This document shows positions 47,657 to 56,647 of a stretch of 64,000 bases of DNA, piece after piece. The DNA is from Aurantimicrobium minutum. Lineage in GTDB: Bacteria; Actinomycetota; Actinomycetes; Actinomycetales; Microbacteriaceae. Where the stretch lies: the NCBI RefSeq assembly GCF_029893825.1, contig NZ_JARXXV010000001.1, positions 992,001-1,056,000 on the forward strand. Direction: 5' to 3'. How positions within the stretch are numbered: the stretch's first letter is position 1; each line of letters begins with the position of its first letter. A program made the translations under genes and the position numbers. The notes under the pieces are model-generated. The model ran no database searches and was not told where the DNA came from. It worked only from the letters and a program-made list of their open reading frames with translations.

Positions 47657-48373
47657 GTGTCTAAAACAATTCTTCTCGTTACGCACGAAGAAACTATTGC
47701 CTCTGACTATGGCTACGTAGCTGACTACCTCACCGAGATTGGTCACACCGTCATTCACCATGAGGTACTCAACGCGACCGAAAACCACGATGGTTTCCTA
47801 CCCGCGAATACCAATTTCCCCTCACTTGAGGGCGTGGACTCCGTCATCGTGTTTGGTTCGTTCACGCACGCATACAACCCAGCAACACGCGCCTGGGTTG
47901 AGGAAGAAATTGAGTTCATTCGCAAGGTTCGAAACCGTGGAACTCCGTACTTAGGCATCTGCTTCGGCGCACAACTGCTGGCGGAAGTTCTCGGCGGTCG
48001 CACCATCAAGGCGGAGCGTATGGAGGTGGGCATGATCGAATTTGATGCCTCCGCTGGCTGCCCCGCAGCACCGGGTCCCTGGTTCTCTTGGCACAACGAC
48101 ATTGTTGAACTCCCTGCCGATGTTGAAGTTCTTGCCCGCACAGAGATTGCTCCCCAAGTTTTCAAGGCAGGTAATTCTCTCGGAGTGCAGTTCCACCCAG
48201 AAGTCACCAAAGAACTGATGGAGGAATGGCTTCGTGTTGGCGGAGATGAGTTGGTGGGTAACTTCACCGCCGAAGAATTCCGTCAAGAATGGGACGCCAA
48301 GGGCAAATATGCTCAGGCCCACGGCCGTGAACTCATTGACTGGTTCCTCGAGGTTGAACCGGTAGCTGTTTAG
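47657..48373 (+). CDS. Class I glutamine amidotransferase-like protein (paralogue 2)
   Basis: A 238-residue GATase1-fold protein starting at GTG 47657 (AAGGG upstream), 14 bases after the GS-like 2 stop. An earlier in-frame ATG lies within the GS gene and is rejected. Triad Cys102 (LGICFGAQL), His180 and Glu182 (QFHPEV). It is similar in layout to the protein at 38788, including PWF and IAPQ-F segments. Translational neighbours support hydrolysis or transfer of the gamma-glutamyl group made by GS-like 2. Confidence 0.87.
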   Translation: MSKTILLVTHEETIASDYGYVADYLTEIGHTVIHHEVLNATENHDGFLPANTNFPSLEGVDSVIVFGSFTHAYNPATRAWVEEEIEFIRKVRNRGTPYLGICFGAQLLAEVLGGRTIKAERMEVGMIEFDASAGCPAAPGPWFSWHNDIVELPADVEVLARTEIAPQVFKAGNSLGVQFHPEVTKELMEEWLRVGGDELVGNFTAEEFRQEWDAKGKYAQAHGRELIDWFLEVEPVAV

Positions 48374-48384
48374 TTCTGAAACCT

Positions 48385-48414
48385 AAGAAGCCCCCACCAC
48401 AGTGGGGGCTTCTT
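48385..48414 (+). terminator. Terminator after amidotransferase 2
   Basis: AAGAAGCCCCCAC and its complement around a CACA loop, followed by GTTT. Confidence 0.85.
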
Positions 48415-48451
48415 GTTTGCCGTGAGGGCGTGGAGGTTGAGTAAGTTTCGC

Positions 48452-49930
48452 TTAGTAGGTCTCGCGACGCTTCATGGTGAAGTAGCGGATCTCCTGGTAT
48501 TCCTCGAGACCTTCTGCACCACCTTCACGTCCAGTGCCGGATGCTTTCACGCCGCCGAATGGAGCTGCGATGTTGGAAAGCAAACCGTTGTTGATGCCCA
48601 CCATGCCGGTCTCGAGTGCTTCAGCCACATTGATGGCGCGATCGAGGTTTTCGGTGAACACGAATGCTGCCAAACCAAATTCGGTGTCATTCGCCTTCTC
48701 GATCACTTCTTCTTGCGTGCTGAAGCGAGTGATTGCCGCGACAGGGCCAAAGATTTCAGTCTTTGCAATATCGGCATCTGCTGGCACGTTATCCAGAACA
48801 GTTGGTTCGAAGAAGTGACCTTCGCGCTCTGGTGCCTTGCCGCCGGTGCGCAGGGTTGCACCCTTTGCAACGGCATCATTGACCAGGTGAGTCAGTCGTT
48901 GAACAGCACGGTCATCAATGACAGGACCTAAATCAACGTCCTTGTTCATTGCGTTGCCCAGCTTGAAGGCAGCCATTTTTGCAGTGAAGCCCTCAATGAA
49001 TGCGTCAGCGATACCGCCTTGAACAAACATGCGGTTTGCAGCAACACATGTCTGTCCACCGTTACGCATCTTGGCCAAGATGGCGCCTTCGATTGCACGG
49101 TCAAGATCTGCATCATCAAAGACAATGAGCGGTGCGTTTCCACCGAGTTCCATCGAGCTCTTCACGATGTTCTTTGCAGCAAGTTCCATCAAGGTTGAAC
49201 CCACTGGAGTAGATCCGGTGAAGGAGATTTTGCGCACACGCTGATCGGCGAGCAGCGTGGAGCTAAAACCTGGAGCATCCGTTGTGGTGATGACCTGAAC
49301 GAGGTCTTCTGGAACTCCAGCTTGAACCATCAGGTCTTGAACAACAACAGTGGTCAACGGGGTTAGGTTTGCTGGCTTGACCACACAAGCACACCCTGCT
49401 GCCAGAGCTGGTGCAATCTTGCGAGTTGCCATGGCCATAGGGAAGTTCCACGGCGCGATCAGCACAGCATTTCCTACTGGTGCTCGGCGCACCAAAATGG
49501 TGGCATCGCCAGCTGGCGAATCACGGTAGAGACCCTGTGCTCGAAGTGCCTCCTCGGCAAACCAGCGCACATAATCCGCTGAGTACTGGACTTCTGCATA
49601 GCCTTCAGCCAGTGGCTTACCCATCTCTCGAGAGATGATGTAGGCAAGGGTGTCCTTGTTCTCGATCAGCTTGGCGTAGACAGCATGAAGAACGTCCGAA
49701 CGGTGACGAGGTGACGTCTTTGCCCACTTCTTTCCTGCAGCATCTGCCTTTGCCAGTGCCTGCAGTGCGTGTTCTGGAGTGTGGTCAGGAAGTGTCCCAA
49801 TGACCTTCTCCGTTGCCGGGTCGATGATGTCAAAGGTCTGAGCTGATGGAATCAGTCGTGCTGTGCTGATTGATGCGAGTGCCTTTTCTGAGGCAGCAAG
49901 CAGATCGGCATCTGGTTCAAAGTACGACAT
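48452..49930 (-). CDS. gabD: Succinate-semialdehyde dehydrogenase (GabD-like)
   Basis: Oxidises succinate semialdehyde to succinate with NAD(P). It has 492 residues with Asn162 (PWNFP), Glu261 (ELGGNAP) and Cys295 (GGQTCVAANR). The C-terminus NNGLLSNIAAPFGGVKASG and GREGG is typical of GabD. ATG behind AGAGAAGGCA. It is cotranscribed with an acyl-CoA dehydrogenase 14 bases upstream. It would finish the degradation of GABA or of homoprotocatechuate, whose route ends in succinate semialdehyde and pyruvate. Confidence 0.9.
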   Translation of the reverse strand: MSYFEPDADLLAASEKALASISTARLIPSAQTFDIIDPATEKVIGTLPDHTPEHALQALAKADAAGKKWAKTSPRHRSDVLHAVYAKLIENKDTLAYIISREMGKPLAEGYAEVQYSADYVRWFAEEALRAQGLYRDSPAGDATILVRRAPVGNAVLIAPWNFPMAMATRKIAPALAAGCACVVKPANLTPLTTVVVQDLMVQAGVPEDLVQVITTTDAPGFSSTLLADQRVRKISFTGSTPVGSTLMELAAKNIVKSSMELGGNAPLIVFDDADLDRAIEGAILAKMRNGGQTCVAANRMFVQGGIADAFIEGFTAKMAAFKLGNAMNKDVDLGPVIDDRAVQRLTHLVNDAVAKGATLRTGGKAPEREGHFFEPTVLDNVPADADIAKTEIFGPVAAITRFSTQEEVIEKANDTEFGLAAFVFTENLDRAINVAEALETGMVGINNGLLSNIAAPFGGVKASGTGREGGAEGLEEYQEIRYFTMKRRETY

Positions 49931-49944
49931 TGCCTTCTCTTTCT

Positions 49945-51099
49945 TTACAGTCCGCCGCGTGCAACTAGCTGTGCAGCAATAACGTTCTTTTGAATCTCGT
50001 TGGTTCCCTCGCCCACAATCATGAGCGGTGCATCACGGAAGTAGCGTTCAACATCGTATTCGGTTGAGTAACCGTAACCTCCGTGAATACGGATTGCATT
50101 GAGCGCAATCTCCATAGCAACTTCAGATGCGTAGAGCTTGGCCATACCCGCTTCCATGTCGCAACGTTCTCCGCTTTCATACTTCTCTGCGGCATAACGA
50201 GTGAGCTGACGGGCAGCGGTGAGCTTGGTAGCCATTTCTGCCAAGTAGTTACCAATGGACTGGTGCTTCCAGATGGGTTTACCGAAGGTCTCACGTTCTT
50301 GGGCATATTTGAGTGAATCTTCAAGAGCGGCAGCAGCAACACCGAGTGAACGTGCCGCAACTTGCAGGCGGCCGGTCTCGAGCCCCTTCATGAACTGAGT
50401 AAATCCATGGCCAGGTTCACCACCGAGAATCTGTGTCACGGGGGTGCGGTAGTCATCAAATGAGATCTCGCAGGATTCCACACCCTTATATCCGAGCTTG
50501 GGAAGATCCTTCGAGACAGTGAATCCAGGACCTGGTTCTACCAAGACAATGGACATACCTTTGTGACGGGGTTCTGCTTGTGGATCGGTCTTTACCAGAA
50601 GAGCAATCAGTCCCGAACGACGTGCATTAGTAATCCAGGTCTTCGACCCATTGATGACCAAGTCATCTCCGTCAACACGAGCAATAGTTGAGATTCCTTG
50701 CAGGTCTGAACCTCCACTGGGCTCAGTCAAGGCCATGGTGGCACGAAGTTCACCGGTGGCCATCAGGGGAAGGTATTTGCTCTTCTGCTCTTCAGTGCCA
50801 TACATGGTGAGCAACTTGGCAACTACGGTGTGACCGCCCATTGCTCCCGAGAGGCTCATCCATCCCCGGGCCAACTCTTCGGTTACCTGGACATACGCAG
50901 GCATGGAAATAGGAAGTCCGTCATATTCTTCAGGAACTGCGAGACCGTAGATACCCATCTCTTTCATCTGTTCAATCCACGCTTCAGGGTATTCGTTGGC
51001 GTGCTCTACTTCGTTGACGGTGGGCTTAACGTCGCGATCGATGAATGCTCGGACAGTGTCTACGAGCATCTGTTCATCTTCATTGAGATAAGAGGTCAT
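49945..51099 (-). CDS. Acyl-CoA dehydrogenase
   Basis: FAD dehydrogenase of 384 residues. TEPSGGSDLQGISTIAR, ITNARRSGLIAL, QERETFGKPIWKHQSIG and the C-terminal catalytic base Glu364 in VGEGTNEIQ are standard. ATG 51099 is preferred over one at 51117 that overlaps the -10 box; with TATATT only eight bases upstream the mRNA is probably leaderless. Electrons should go to ETF encoded 0.9 kb away. The substrate is unknown; adjacency to gabD and the same operator type place it in the amine/aromatic set. Confidence 0.9.
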   Translation of the reverse strand: MTSYLNEDEQMLVDTVRAFIDRDVKPTVNEVEHANEYPEAWIEQMKEMGIYGLAVPEEYDGLPISMPAYVQVTEELARGWMSLSGAMGGHTVVAKLLTMYGTEEQKSKYLPLMATGELRATMALTEPSGGSDLQGISTIARVDGDDLVINGSKTWITNARRSGLIALLVKTDPQAEPRHKGMSIVLVEPGPGFTVSKDLPKLGYKGVESCEISFDDYRTPVTQILGGEPGHGFTQFMKGLETGRLQVAARSLGVAAAALEDSLKYAQERETFGKPIWKHQSIGNYLAEMATKLTAARQLTRYAAEKYESGERCDMEAGMAKLYASEVAMEIALNAIRIHGGYGYSTEYDVERYFRDAPLMIVGEGTNEIQKNVIAAQLVARGGL

Positions 51100-51107
51100 A
51101 AAAACAA

Positions 51108-51137
51108 AATATATCATATTGACCGTATCCGACAGAG
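51108..51137 (-). promoter_or_regulatory. Promoter and operator G of acyl-CoA dehydrogenase
   Basis: TATATT (51113-51108, minus strand). ATTGACCGTATCCGACAGAG (plus strand 51118-51137) matches the common motif mainly in its left half and core (ATTG, CGTATCC). It sits where operator E sits relative to its -10 box. Confidence 0.5.
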
Positions 51138-51218
51138 CTACAACGAATATTATGTAAAGAGCACTTTCGCCCTATTTCGCGGGCATTTCATGCGCACATA
51201 TACCTAGGAGCACTGCTG

Positions 51219-51893
51219 ATGATCCCTCCCCGCCAGCACCAAGTTCGTCCCCAACTCGGCGATGAAGCTGCCTCCTTCTTGCGTGACCAAATCACCTCCG
51301 GCACACTCCCCGCTGGCGCACCAGTTCGTCCCGAAACAGTTGCCGACGAGCTCGGTATTTCCACCACCCCCGCCCGTGAAGCACTGCAGGCACTTCGTGC
51401 CGAAGGATTCCTTGACCTTGCCCCCCGTCGCGGATTCACCGTTGCCAAAGTTGACGGCAACGATGTGCGCGACATGTTCCTCGTTCAGTCCATGGTTGCT
51501 GGAGAGCTGGCAGCTCGTGCTGCTTCGAAAGCAACCCCTGAAACGGTTGCCTCACTTGAGCAGATTCACACCGAACTTGTCGCTGCAGCAAACCGTGGAG
51601 ACCTGGGCGCACTGGAGGAACTGAACCATGCCTTCCACCGTGAAATCAACCTCACTGCAGATGCTCCCCGACTGGCGTGGGTGATCAAACTCGTTTCACG
51701 ATATGCACCACGTCGTTTCTATGCAACTATCAACGGCTGGCCTGAAACCACCGTGCACGATCACTCAGGTTTGCTCGATGCAATCCGACAGGGCGATGCA
51801 GAACGAGCACGCCAGGAAATGACCGAGCACGTGCGTCACGCGGGTGAACAACTCGCGAGCCACATCGACGCTCGTATCGCCGCCCAGGGCTAA
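51219..51893 (+). CDS. GntR-family (FCD) transcriptional regulator
   Basis: A 224-residue FadR-subfamily regulator. The N-terminal winged helix has LRDQITSGTLPAGAPVRPETVADELGISTTPAREALQ, and the C-terminal all-helical FCD domain has HAFHREI and conserved His residues that usually bind a metal and a carboxylate ligand. It starts at ATG behind AGGAG. It is divergent from the acyl-CoA dehydrogenase/gabD operon and upstream of etfBA, so it probably controls one or both. Confidence 0.88.
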   Translation: MIPPRQHQVRPQLGDEAASFLRDQITSGTLPAGAPVRPETVADELGISTTPAREALQALRAEGFLDLAPRRGFTVAKVDGNDVRDMFLVQSMVAGELAARAASKATPETVASLEQIHTELVAAANRGDLGALEELNHAFHREINLTADAPRLAWVIKLVSRYAPRRFYATINGWPETTVHDHSGLLDAIRQGDAERARQEMTEHVRHAGEQLASHIDARIAAQG

Positions 51894-51916
51894 ACAAAAC
51901 GCGGTTGTTGCTGCTC

Positions 51917-51947
51917 TTGCTCTCCCATAATGAGTTTGGTATATAAT
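51917..51947 (+). promoter_or_regulatory. Promoter of etfBA-cytochrome b
   Basis: TTGCTC (51917-51922) and TATAAT (51942-51947) with a 19-base spacer, 32 bases before the GTG start. A half-site GTTTGG precedes the -10. Confidence 0.55.
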
Positions 51948-51979
51948 ATTTTCTGTTACTCGATGAGAGGAAAACAGTA

Positions 51980-52744
51980 GTGAAAATCGTTGTATTGATG
52001 AAGCAGGTGCCCGACACCTGGGGTGAGCGCAAGCTCGACACCTCAACAGGATGGGTAGACCGCGGCGGTGACAATGTCATCGATGAAATCAACGAGCGCG
52101 CACTCGAGGTTGCCCTCTCCTACAAAGACTCCGATAAGTCCGCTGAGGTTATTGTGATGACCATGGCACCCGGTGATGTCAGTGAATCCATCAAGAAGGC
52201 ACTGGCCATGGGATGTGACTCAGCAGTGCACATCAACGACGCTGCACTCGCAGGTGCAGACGCAGGCCTCACTGCCGCCACGCTTGCAGCAGCAATCAAG
52301 GAAATCTCCCCCGATCTCGTTGTCGCCGGTAATGAATCAACGGATGGACGTGGAGGAATTGTTCCTTCGATGATTGCCGAGCACCTCGGCTTTGCTCACT
52401 TAGGAATGCTCGGATCCATTGAAATCTCTGGCAGCTCTGTGTCAGGTACTCGACTACTCGAAGACGGAACCCAGCAGGTTCATGCTGAATTGCCTGCGGT
52501 CATCTCAGTGAACGAAAGCAATCCCGATGCTAGATTCCCCAGTTTCAAGGGAATCATGGGCGCCAAGAAGAAGCCTGTTGCCACAAAGACCGCTGGGGAC
52601 CTGGCTGCGGCAGTTCCAGCTGGATCAACAACAGTACTCACCACCACAGTTCGCCCTGCACGCGAAGCAGGAATCAAAGTTATCGACGACGGCACAGCTG
52701 CCCAGCAGCTGGCTGACTTCCTCGTCTCGAACAGACTGATCTAA
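51980..52744 (+). CDS. etfB: Electron transfer flavoprotein beta subunit
   Basis: Beta subunit of ETF, which carries electrons from acyl-CoA and related dehydrogenases. A 254-residue protein beginning [13 protein letters not shown], with [16 protein letters not shown] and the AMP-binding region [26 protein letters not shown]. The GTG start has GAGAGG upstream. First gene of etfB-etfA-cytochrome b; the partner dehydrogenase is likely the product of 49945-51099. Confidence 0.94.
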   Translation: MKIVVLMKQVPDTWGERKLDTSTGWVDRGGDNVIDEINERALEVALSYKDSDKSAEVIVMTMAPGDVSESIKKALAMGCDSAVHINDAALAGADAGLTAATLAAAIKEISPDLVVAGNESTDGRGGIVPSMIAEHLGFAHLGMLGSIEISGSSVSGTRLLEDGTQQVHAELPAVISVNESNPDARFPSFKGIMGAKKKPVATKTAGDLAAAVPAGSTTVLTTTVRPAREAGIKVIDDGTAAQQLADFLVSNRLI

Positions 52745-52757
52745 GGCAGGTACTCAC

Positions 52758-53726
52758 ATGTCGAACATTCTTGCCCTCGTAGAACTCAACAGTTCTGGAT
52801 CGCTCAGCTCTACTACGCCCTCACTCTTGGCATCGGCTACCAAGCTGGGCACTCCCGTTGCTGTCGTTGTTGTTGCCCCAGGAGCAGCGGCAAACCTTGC
52901 CCAAGAACTCGGAGCATTAGGTGCCGCACAGATCATCATTGCTGAATGCGCACAGGCAACTACCGCGTTAGCAACCCCTGCGGTTGCTGCACTCGAAGCA
53001 ACAATCAGCTCAACTAGTCCTGCCGCAGTACTGATTCCCAACACCATCAACGGCCGTGAAGTTGCCGGTCGTCTTGCCGTGCGTTGCAACACCAGCGTCT
53101 TGGTTGACGCAGTAGATCTCACATCGGGCACTTCTGGAATTGTGTCCACACACTCTGTCTTCGGTGGTGGTTACACCGTCGAAGCCCACACCACAGGTGG
53201 CCTCGTAATTGCCACAGTCCGTCAAGGATCGCCTGACGGTCGCACCCCGGTTGCTTCGCCTGCAGTGAGCACGATTTCTTTTGAGATCAACCCCGCACAG
53301 TCCGGAACAATTGCGAGCACCCAAGTGCAAGATTCCAACTCAACACGGCCCGAACTTCGTGGTGCTGAGAAAGTCGTCTCAGGTGGTCGTGGTCTTGGTA
53401 CGGCTGAGAAGTTTGTTCTTGTTGAGCAACTGGCAGACACCCTCGGTGCTGCAGTTGGCGCATCACGCGCAGCGGTGGATGCCGGGTTTATCCCCCAGTC
53501 ACACCAGGTTGGACAGACTGGTGTGACTGTCGCACCACAGCTCTATGTTGCTCTCGGAATCTCTGGCGCCATCCAGCACCGTGCTGGTATGCAAACTTCA
53601 GACACCATCATCGCCATCAATAAAGACGGCGATGCGCCTATCTTTGAGGTTGCAGATTTCGGAATCGTGGGAGACGTCTTCACTGTTGTTCCGCAGTTGA
53701 TTTCTGCAATCGAGGCTCGTCGATGA
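52758..53726 (+). CDS. etfA: Electron transfer flavoprotein alpha subunit
   Basis: Alpha subunit of ETF with the C-terminal FAD domain: [56 protein letters not shown] and [20 protein letters not shown]. It has 322 residues. It lies 13 bases after etfB, and its stop overlaps the start of the cytochrome b gene by four bases (ATGA), so the three are coupled. Confidence 0.94.
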   Translation: MSNILALVELNSSGSLSSTTPSLLASATKLGTPVAVVVVAPGAAANLAQELGALGAAQIIIAECAQATTALATPAVAALEATISSTSPAAVLIPNTINGREVAGRLAVRCNTSVLVDAVDLTSGTSGIVSTHSVFGGGYTVEAHTTGGLVIATVRQGSPDGRTPVASPAVSTISFEINPAQSGTIASTQVQDSNSTRPELRGAEKVVSGGRGLGTAEKFVLVEQLADTLGAAVGASRAAVDAGFIPQSHQVGQTGVTVAPQLYVALGISGAIQHRAGMQTSDTIIAINKDGDAPIFEVADFGIVGDVFTVVPQLISAIEARR

Positions 53727-54655
53727 GCAACCTTGCTGCTGCATTCAGCAGCCCAGAAACCAAAAAGAAGCTTGCTTGGGGAATCCCCCTTGCACTTGTT
53801 GTCCTTGTTGCCATCGTCTTGGCTGCCCAGTGGTATCGCGCCAGCGAGGCTGGTGCTGCATTCCTGGCTCAATACCCCGGAGCAACAGAGCTTCCTGCTG
53901 GGGCTCCTGAAGGATTCCCGGCATGGTTGAACTTCCAGCACTTCCTCAACGCATTCTTCATTGTGTTGATTATTCGCACCGGATGGCTCGTTCGCACTAC
54001 CCAGCGCCCTGCCGCCTATTGGACCCGAAACAATAAGGGACTACTTCGCACAAAGGGTGGGCCTAAGAAGATCAGCCTAGATCTGTGGCTTCACCTTAGC
54101 CTCGACTTCCTCTGGGCAGTCAATGGCGTGATCTTTATTGTTCTGCTGTTTGTCACAGGACAGTGGATGCGTCTGGTGCCCACAACCTGGGAAGTCATTC
54201 CTAACGCCTGGTCTGCAGCAATTCAATATGCGTCACTTAATTGGCCTGTTGAGAATGGCTGGGTCAACTACAACAGCCTTCAGCAGCTGGCGTATTTCCT
54301 CATCGTCTTTGTTGCGGCACCATTGGCAATACTCACCGGTATTCGCATGTCTAACGCCTGGCCTGGTCCTTCCGCCAAGATCAGCAAGCTCTACCCACTT
54401 CCCGTGGCTCGGGCAATCCACTACCCCGTGATGCTGTTCTTTGTGCTGTTTGTCATTGTTCACGTGACTCTCGTTCTCACCACAGGCGCACTCCGCAACC
54501 TCAACCACATGTATGCCGCAAACAACGGCGACAGCTGGCTTGGCTTTGGCCTGTTCGCTGGATCGCTCGTTCTCACTGTTGCAGCATGGATTTTGGCCAA
54601 GCCTGCATTCCTGCAACCTGTGGCAACAATGACCGGCAAGGTCACTCGCCAGTAG
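53723..54655 (+). CDS. Membrane cytochrome b-like protein coupled to ETF
   Basis: A 310-residue membrane protein with about five to six transmembrane segments. Four histidines lie in or at membrane helices, His73, His124, His233 and His247, consistent with two b-type haems as in cytochrome b561/formate-dehydrogenase-gamma-like proteins. The position overlapping etfA suggests that it accepts electrons from ETF and passes them to quinone, replacing ETF:quinone oxidoreductase, which is not seen here. No haem-binding CxxCH motif. It ends two bases before the convergent CaiB gene. Confidence 0.75.
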   Translation: MSNLAAAFSSPETKKKLAWGIPLALVVLVAIVLAAQWYRASEAGAAFLAQYPGATELPAGAPEGFPAWLNFQHFLNAFFIVLIIRTGWLVRTTQRPAAYWTRNNKGLLRTKGGPKKISLDLWLHLSLDFLWAVNGVIFIVLLFVTGQWMRLVPTTWEVIPNAWSAAIQYASLNWPVENGWVNYNSLQQLAYFLIVFVAAPLAILTGIRMSNAWPGPSAKISKLYPLPVARAIHYPVMLFFVLFVIVHVTLVLTTGALRNLNHMYAANNGDSWLGFGLFAGSLVLTVAAWILAKPAFLQPVATMTGKVTRQ

Positions 54656-54657
54656 TA

Positions 54658-55797
54658 CTAATTCAGACCGAACTCAGCCAGCACTGATTCGGTATCTGCA
54701 CCGAGTGCCGGGATGGGACCCATCGCAGGTTCATAGGACTGCGCAGTCACAGGTGGCAGTAATGAGCGTGCGGTGTCGCCGTGAGGGAGTTCAACTTCAC
54801 GCCACCTATTGCGTGCGGCAAGCTGTGGGTGGGCAGAGAAGTCACGCATGTCTCGCAGTTGAGCATTGGCAATTCCTGCTTCGTCCAAGCGTGCAAGAGC
54901 CTCGTCGTTTGTGAGCGTTGAGAAGGTGCTGTTGATGACCTTGTGTAATGCAGGTCGGTTCTGCACGCGTGACACCCCAGCACTAAAGCGTGGATCGGTC
55001 GCAACCGAGTCATCCTGCAGAACAACCTCACAGAACTTGACCCATTCGCGTTCGTTTTGAATGCCGAAGAAGACTGTTCCGTTGCTGGTATTGAACGGGC
55101 CATATGGAGCGATGGTGGCATGTTGAGCACCGGAGCGTGGCTGCTGAACACCGCCATACTCTGCATAGAGATAGGGCTGACTCATCCACTCACCCAATGC
55201 CTCCAGCATGGATATTTCGAGCACATCTCCCTTGCCCGTTTTACCCCGCTGAATCAAGGCACTGAGCACACCTGAATAGGCATACATACCCGCAGCAATG
55301 TCTGCGACAGAGATTCCCACTTTGGCCGGAGCTTCTTCGGTGCCGGTCACACTGAGCAAGCCTGCTTCACACTGCACGAGCAAGTCGTAGGCCTTCTTCT
55401 GCTCATAACTTCCGCCACGGCCATAGCCAGAGATGGAGACATAGATCAACTGCGGGTTGATGTTCAACGCTTCTGCAGAGCACAGACCCAACCGTTCAAT
55501 GGCGCCTGGCGCCAAATTCTGGATAAACACATCTGCCTTCGAAATGAGTCCCTTGAGTGCAGCAATACCCTTGTCACTTTTGAGGTCTAGAACGACGCTT
55601 TCCTTATTGCGATTGATCCAGACGAAGTAGCTTGCTTCTCCATGAACCTTGTCGTCATAGGCGCGGGCAAAATCTCCGGCATCTCGTTCAATCTTGATCA
55701 CTCGAGCACCGAGATCAGATAGCTGACGGGAAGCAAAAGGGGCCGCAACAGCTTGTTCGAGAGTGACGACGGTGATGCCATCGAGTGGGCGAACCAT
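54658..55797 (-). CDS. CaiB/BaiF family CoA-transferase
   Basis: Class III CoA-transferase, 379 residues from ATG 55797 (GGGAGAG upstream). The catalytic Asp138 in KAYDLLVQCEAG is in place, with VTLEQAVAAPFASRQLSDLGARVIK at the N-terminus. Four bases after CitE. Last gene of the six-gene operon. In itaconate or mesaconate routes the family moves CoA from succinyl-CoA to a C5-dicarboxylate; that role is suggested by its neighbours only. Confidence 0.88.
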   Translation of the reverse strand: MVRPLDGITVVTLEQAVAAPFASRQLSDLGARVIKIERDAGDFARAYDDKVHGEASYFVWINRNKESVVLDLKSDKGIAALKGLISKADVFIQNLAPGAIERLGLCSAEALNINPQLIYVSISGYGRGGSYEQKKAYDLLVQCEAGLLSVTGTEEAPAKVGISVADIAAGMYAYSGVLSALIQRGKTGKGDVLEISMLEALGEWMSQPYLYAEYGGVQQPRSGAQHATIAPYGPFNTSNGTVFFGIQNEREWVKFCEVVLQDDSVATDPRFSAGVSRVQNRPALHKVINSTFSTLTNDEALARLDEAGIANAQLRDMRDFSAHPQLAARNRWREVELPHGDTARSLLPPVTAQSYEPAMGPIPALGADTESVLAEFGLN

Positions 55798-55801
55798 GGT
55801 G

Positions 55802-56647
55802 TTACTCTCCCGCCCTCGCCAGTATGCGCTTAGCCCGGTCAACGACCGGCTTATCAATCATCACACCGTTGTGCTGTGAAGCACCGCCTTCAAGTCCCTC
55901 GATTTCCTGAGCCCAGGCAATCTGTTCTTCACTGGGGCGAAAACTTGTCTTGACCGGTTCGACCTGAGCAGGGTGGATGCACAGCTTTCCGCCGCAACCG
56001 AATTCTCGTGCACGTTTAGCCTCTGTGGTAACCACAGCGACATCTTTGATGCTCAAGCTGGGTGAATCAACTGGGGTGGCAATTCCAGCAGCACGCGAAG
56101 CAACCACAATGTTGGCTCGGGCATAATCAGTAACACGTTCATGAGTTGCGTCTGTATCTACCCCGAAATCAACGGCACCGAAACCAAGCCTGGTGACACC
56201 TGAAACGTGTGCTATCTCATTGACGTTGACAAGACCCAGTGCTGATTCGATCAGAGGGACTATCGCCAACTCCGCTGGCAGCTCATTAACTGCATCTTGT
56301 ATCTGTTGTCCTGTTTCTGCTTTGGGAATCATGACACCCAGAAGACCGTTGTTCTCAGCTTCTGAAACTAACTTCAAAGCAGCAAGATGTTCGGCAGCAA
56401 GGTTGCTGTCAATTCTCACAAGTGCGGTCAGTCGAATATCGGCCTGAGAGGTTGTCAATGCAGTGACTGTTTCGCTCAAAGCCATGGATTTGTTTTCTGG
56501 GCCGACCGCATCTTCCAGATCAATAATGATCAGGTCAGCACCAGACTGATGGGCTTTGACGAAGCGCTCTGGTCGATCCCCAGGGACAAACAACAAGGTA
56601 GTGGCATTGGCCACTACGTCCTTGCCTGACCACGGAGTTGACGCCAT
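55802..56647 (-). CDS. HpcH/HpaI-CitE family CoA-ester lyase
   Basis: A 281-residue CitE-like lyase. TLLFVPGDRPERFVKAH, the metal-binding IIDLEDAV (Asp43-Glu45-Asp46), LGFGAVDFGVD and KLCIHPAQV are present. Family members cleave malyl-, beta-methylmalyl- or citramalyl-CoA into an acyl-CoA plus glyoxylate or pyruvate. The start overlaps the stop of the MaoC gene by one base (TAATG). With MaoC and CaiB, a citramalyl-CoA or methylmalyl-CoA lyase is the best inference. Confidence 0.88.
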   Translation of the reverse strand: MASTPWSGKDVVANATTLLFVPGDRPERFVKAHQSGADLIIIDLEDAVGPENKSMALSETVTALTTSQADIRLTALVRIDSNLAAEHLAALKLVSEAENNGLLGVMIPKAETGQQIQDAVNELPAELAIVPLIESALGLVNVNEIAHVSGVTRLGFGAVDFGVDTDATHERVTDYARANIVVASRAAGIATPVDSPSLSIKDVAVVTTEAKRAREFGCGGKLCIHPAQVEPVKTSFRPSEEQIAWAQEIEGLEGGASQHNGVMIDKPVVDRAKRILARAGE

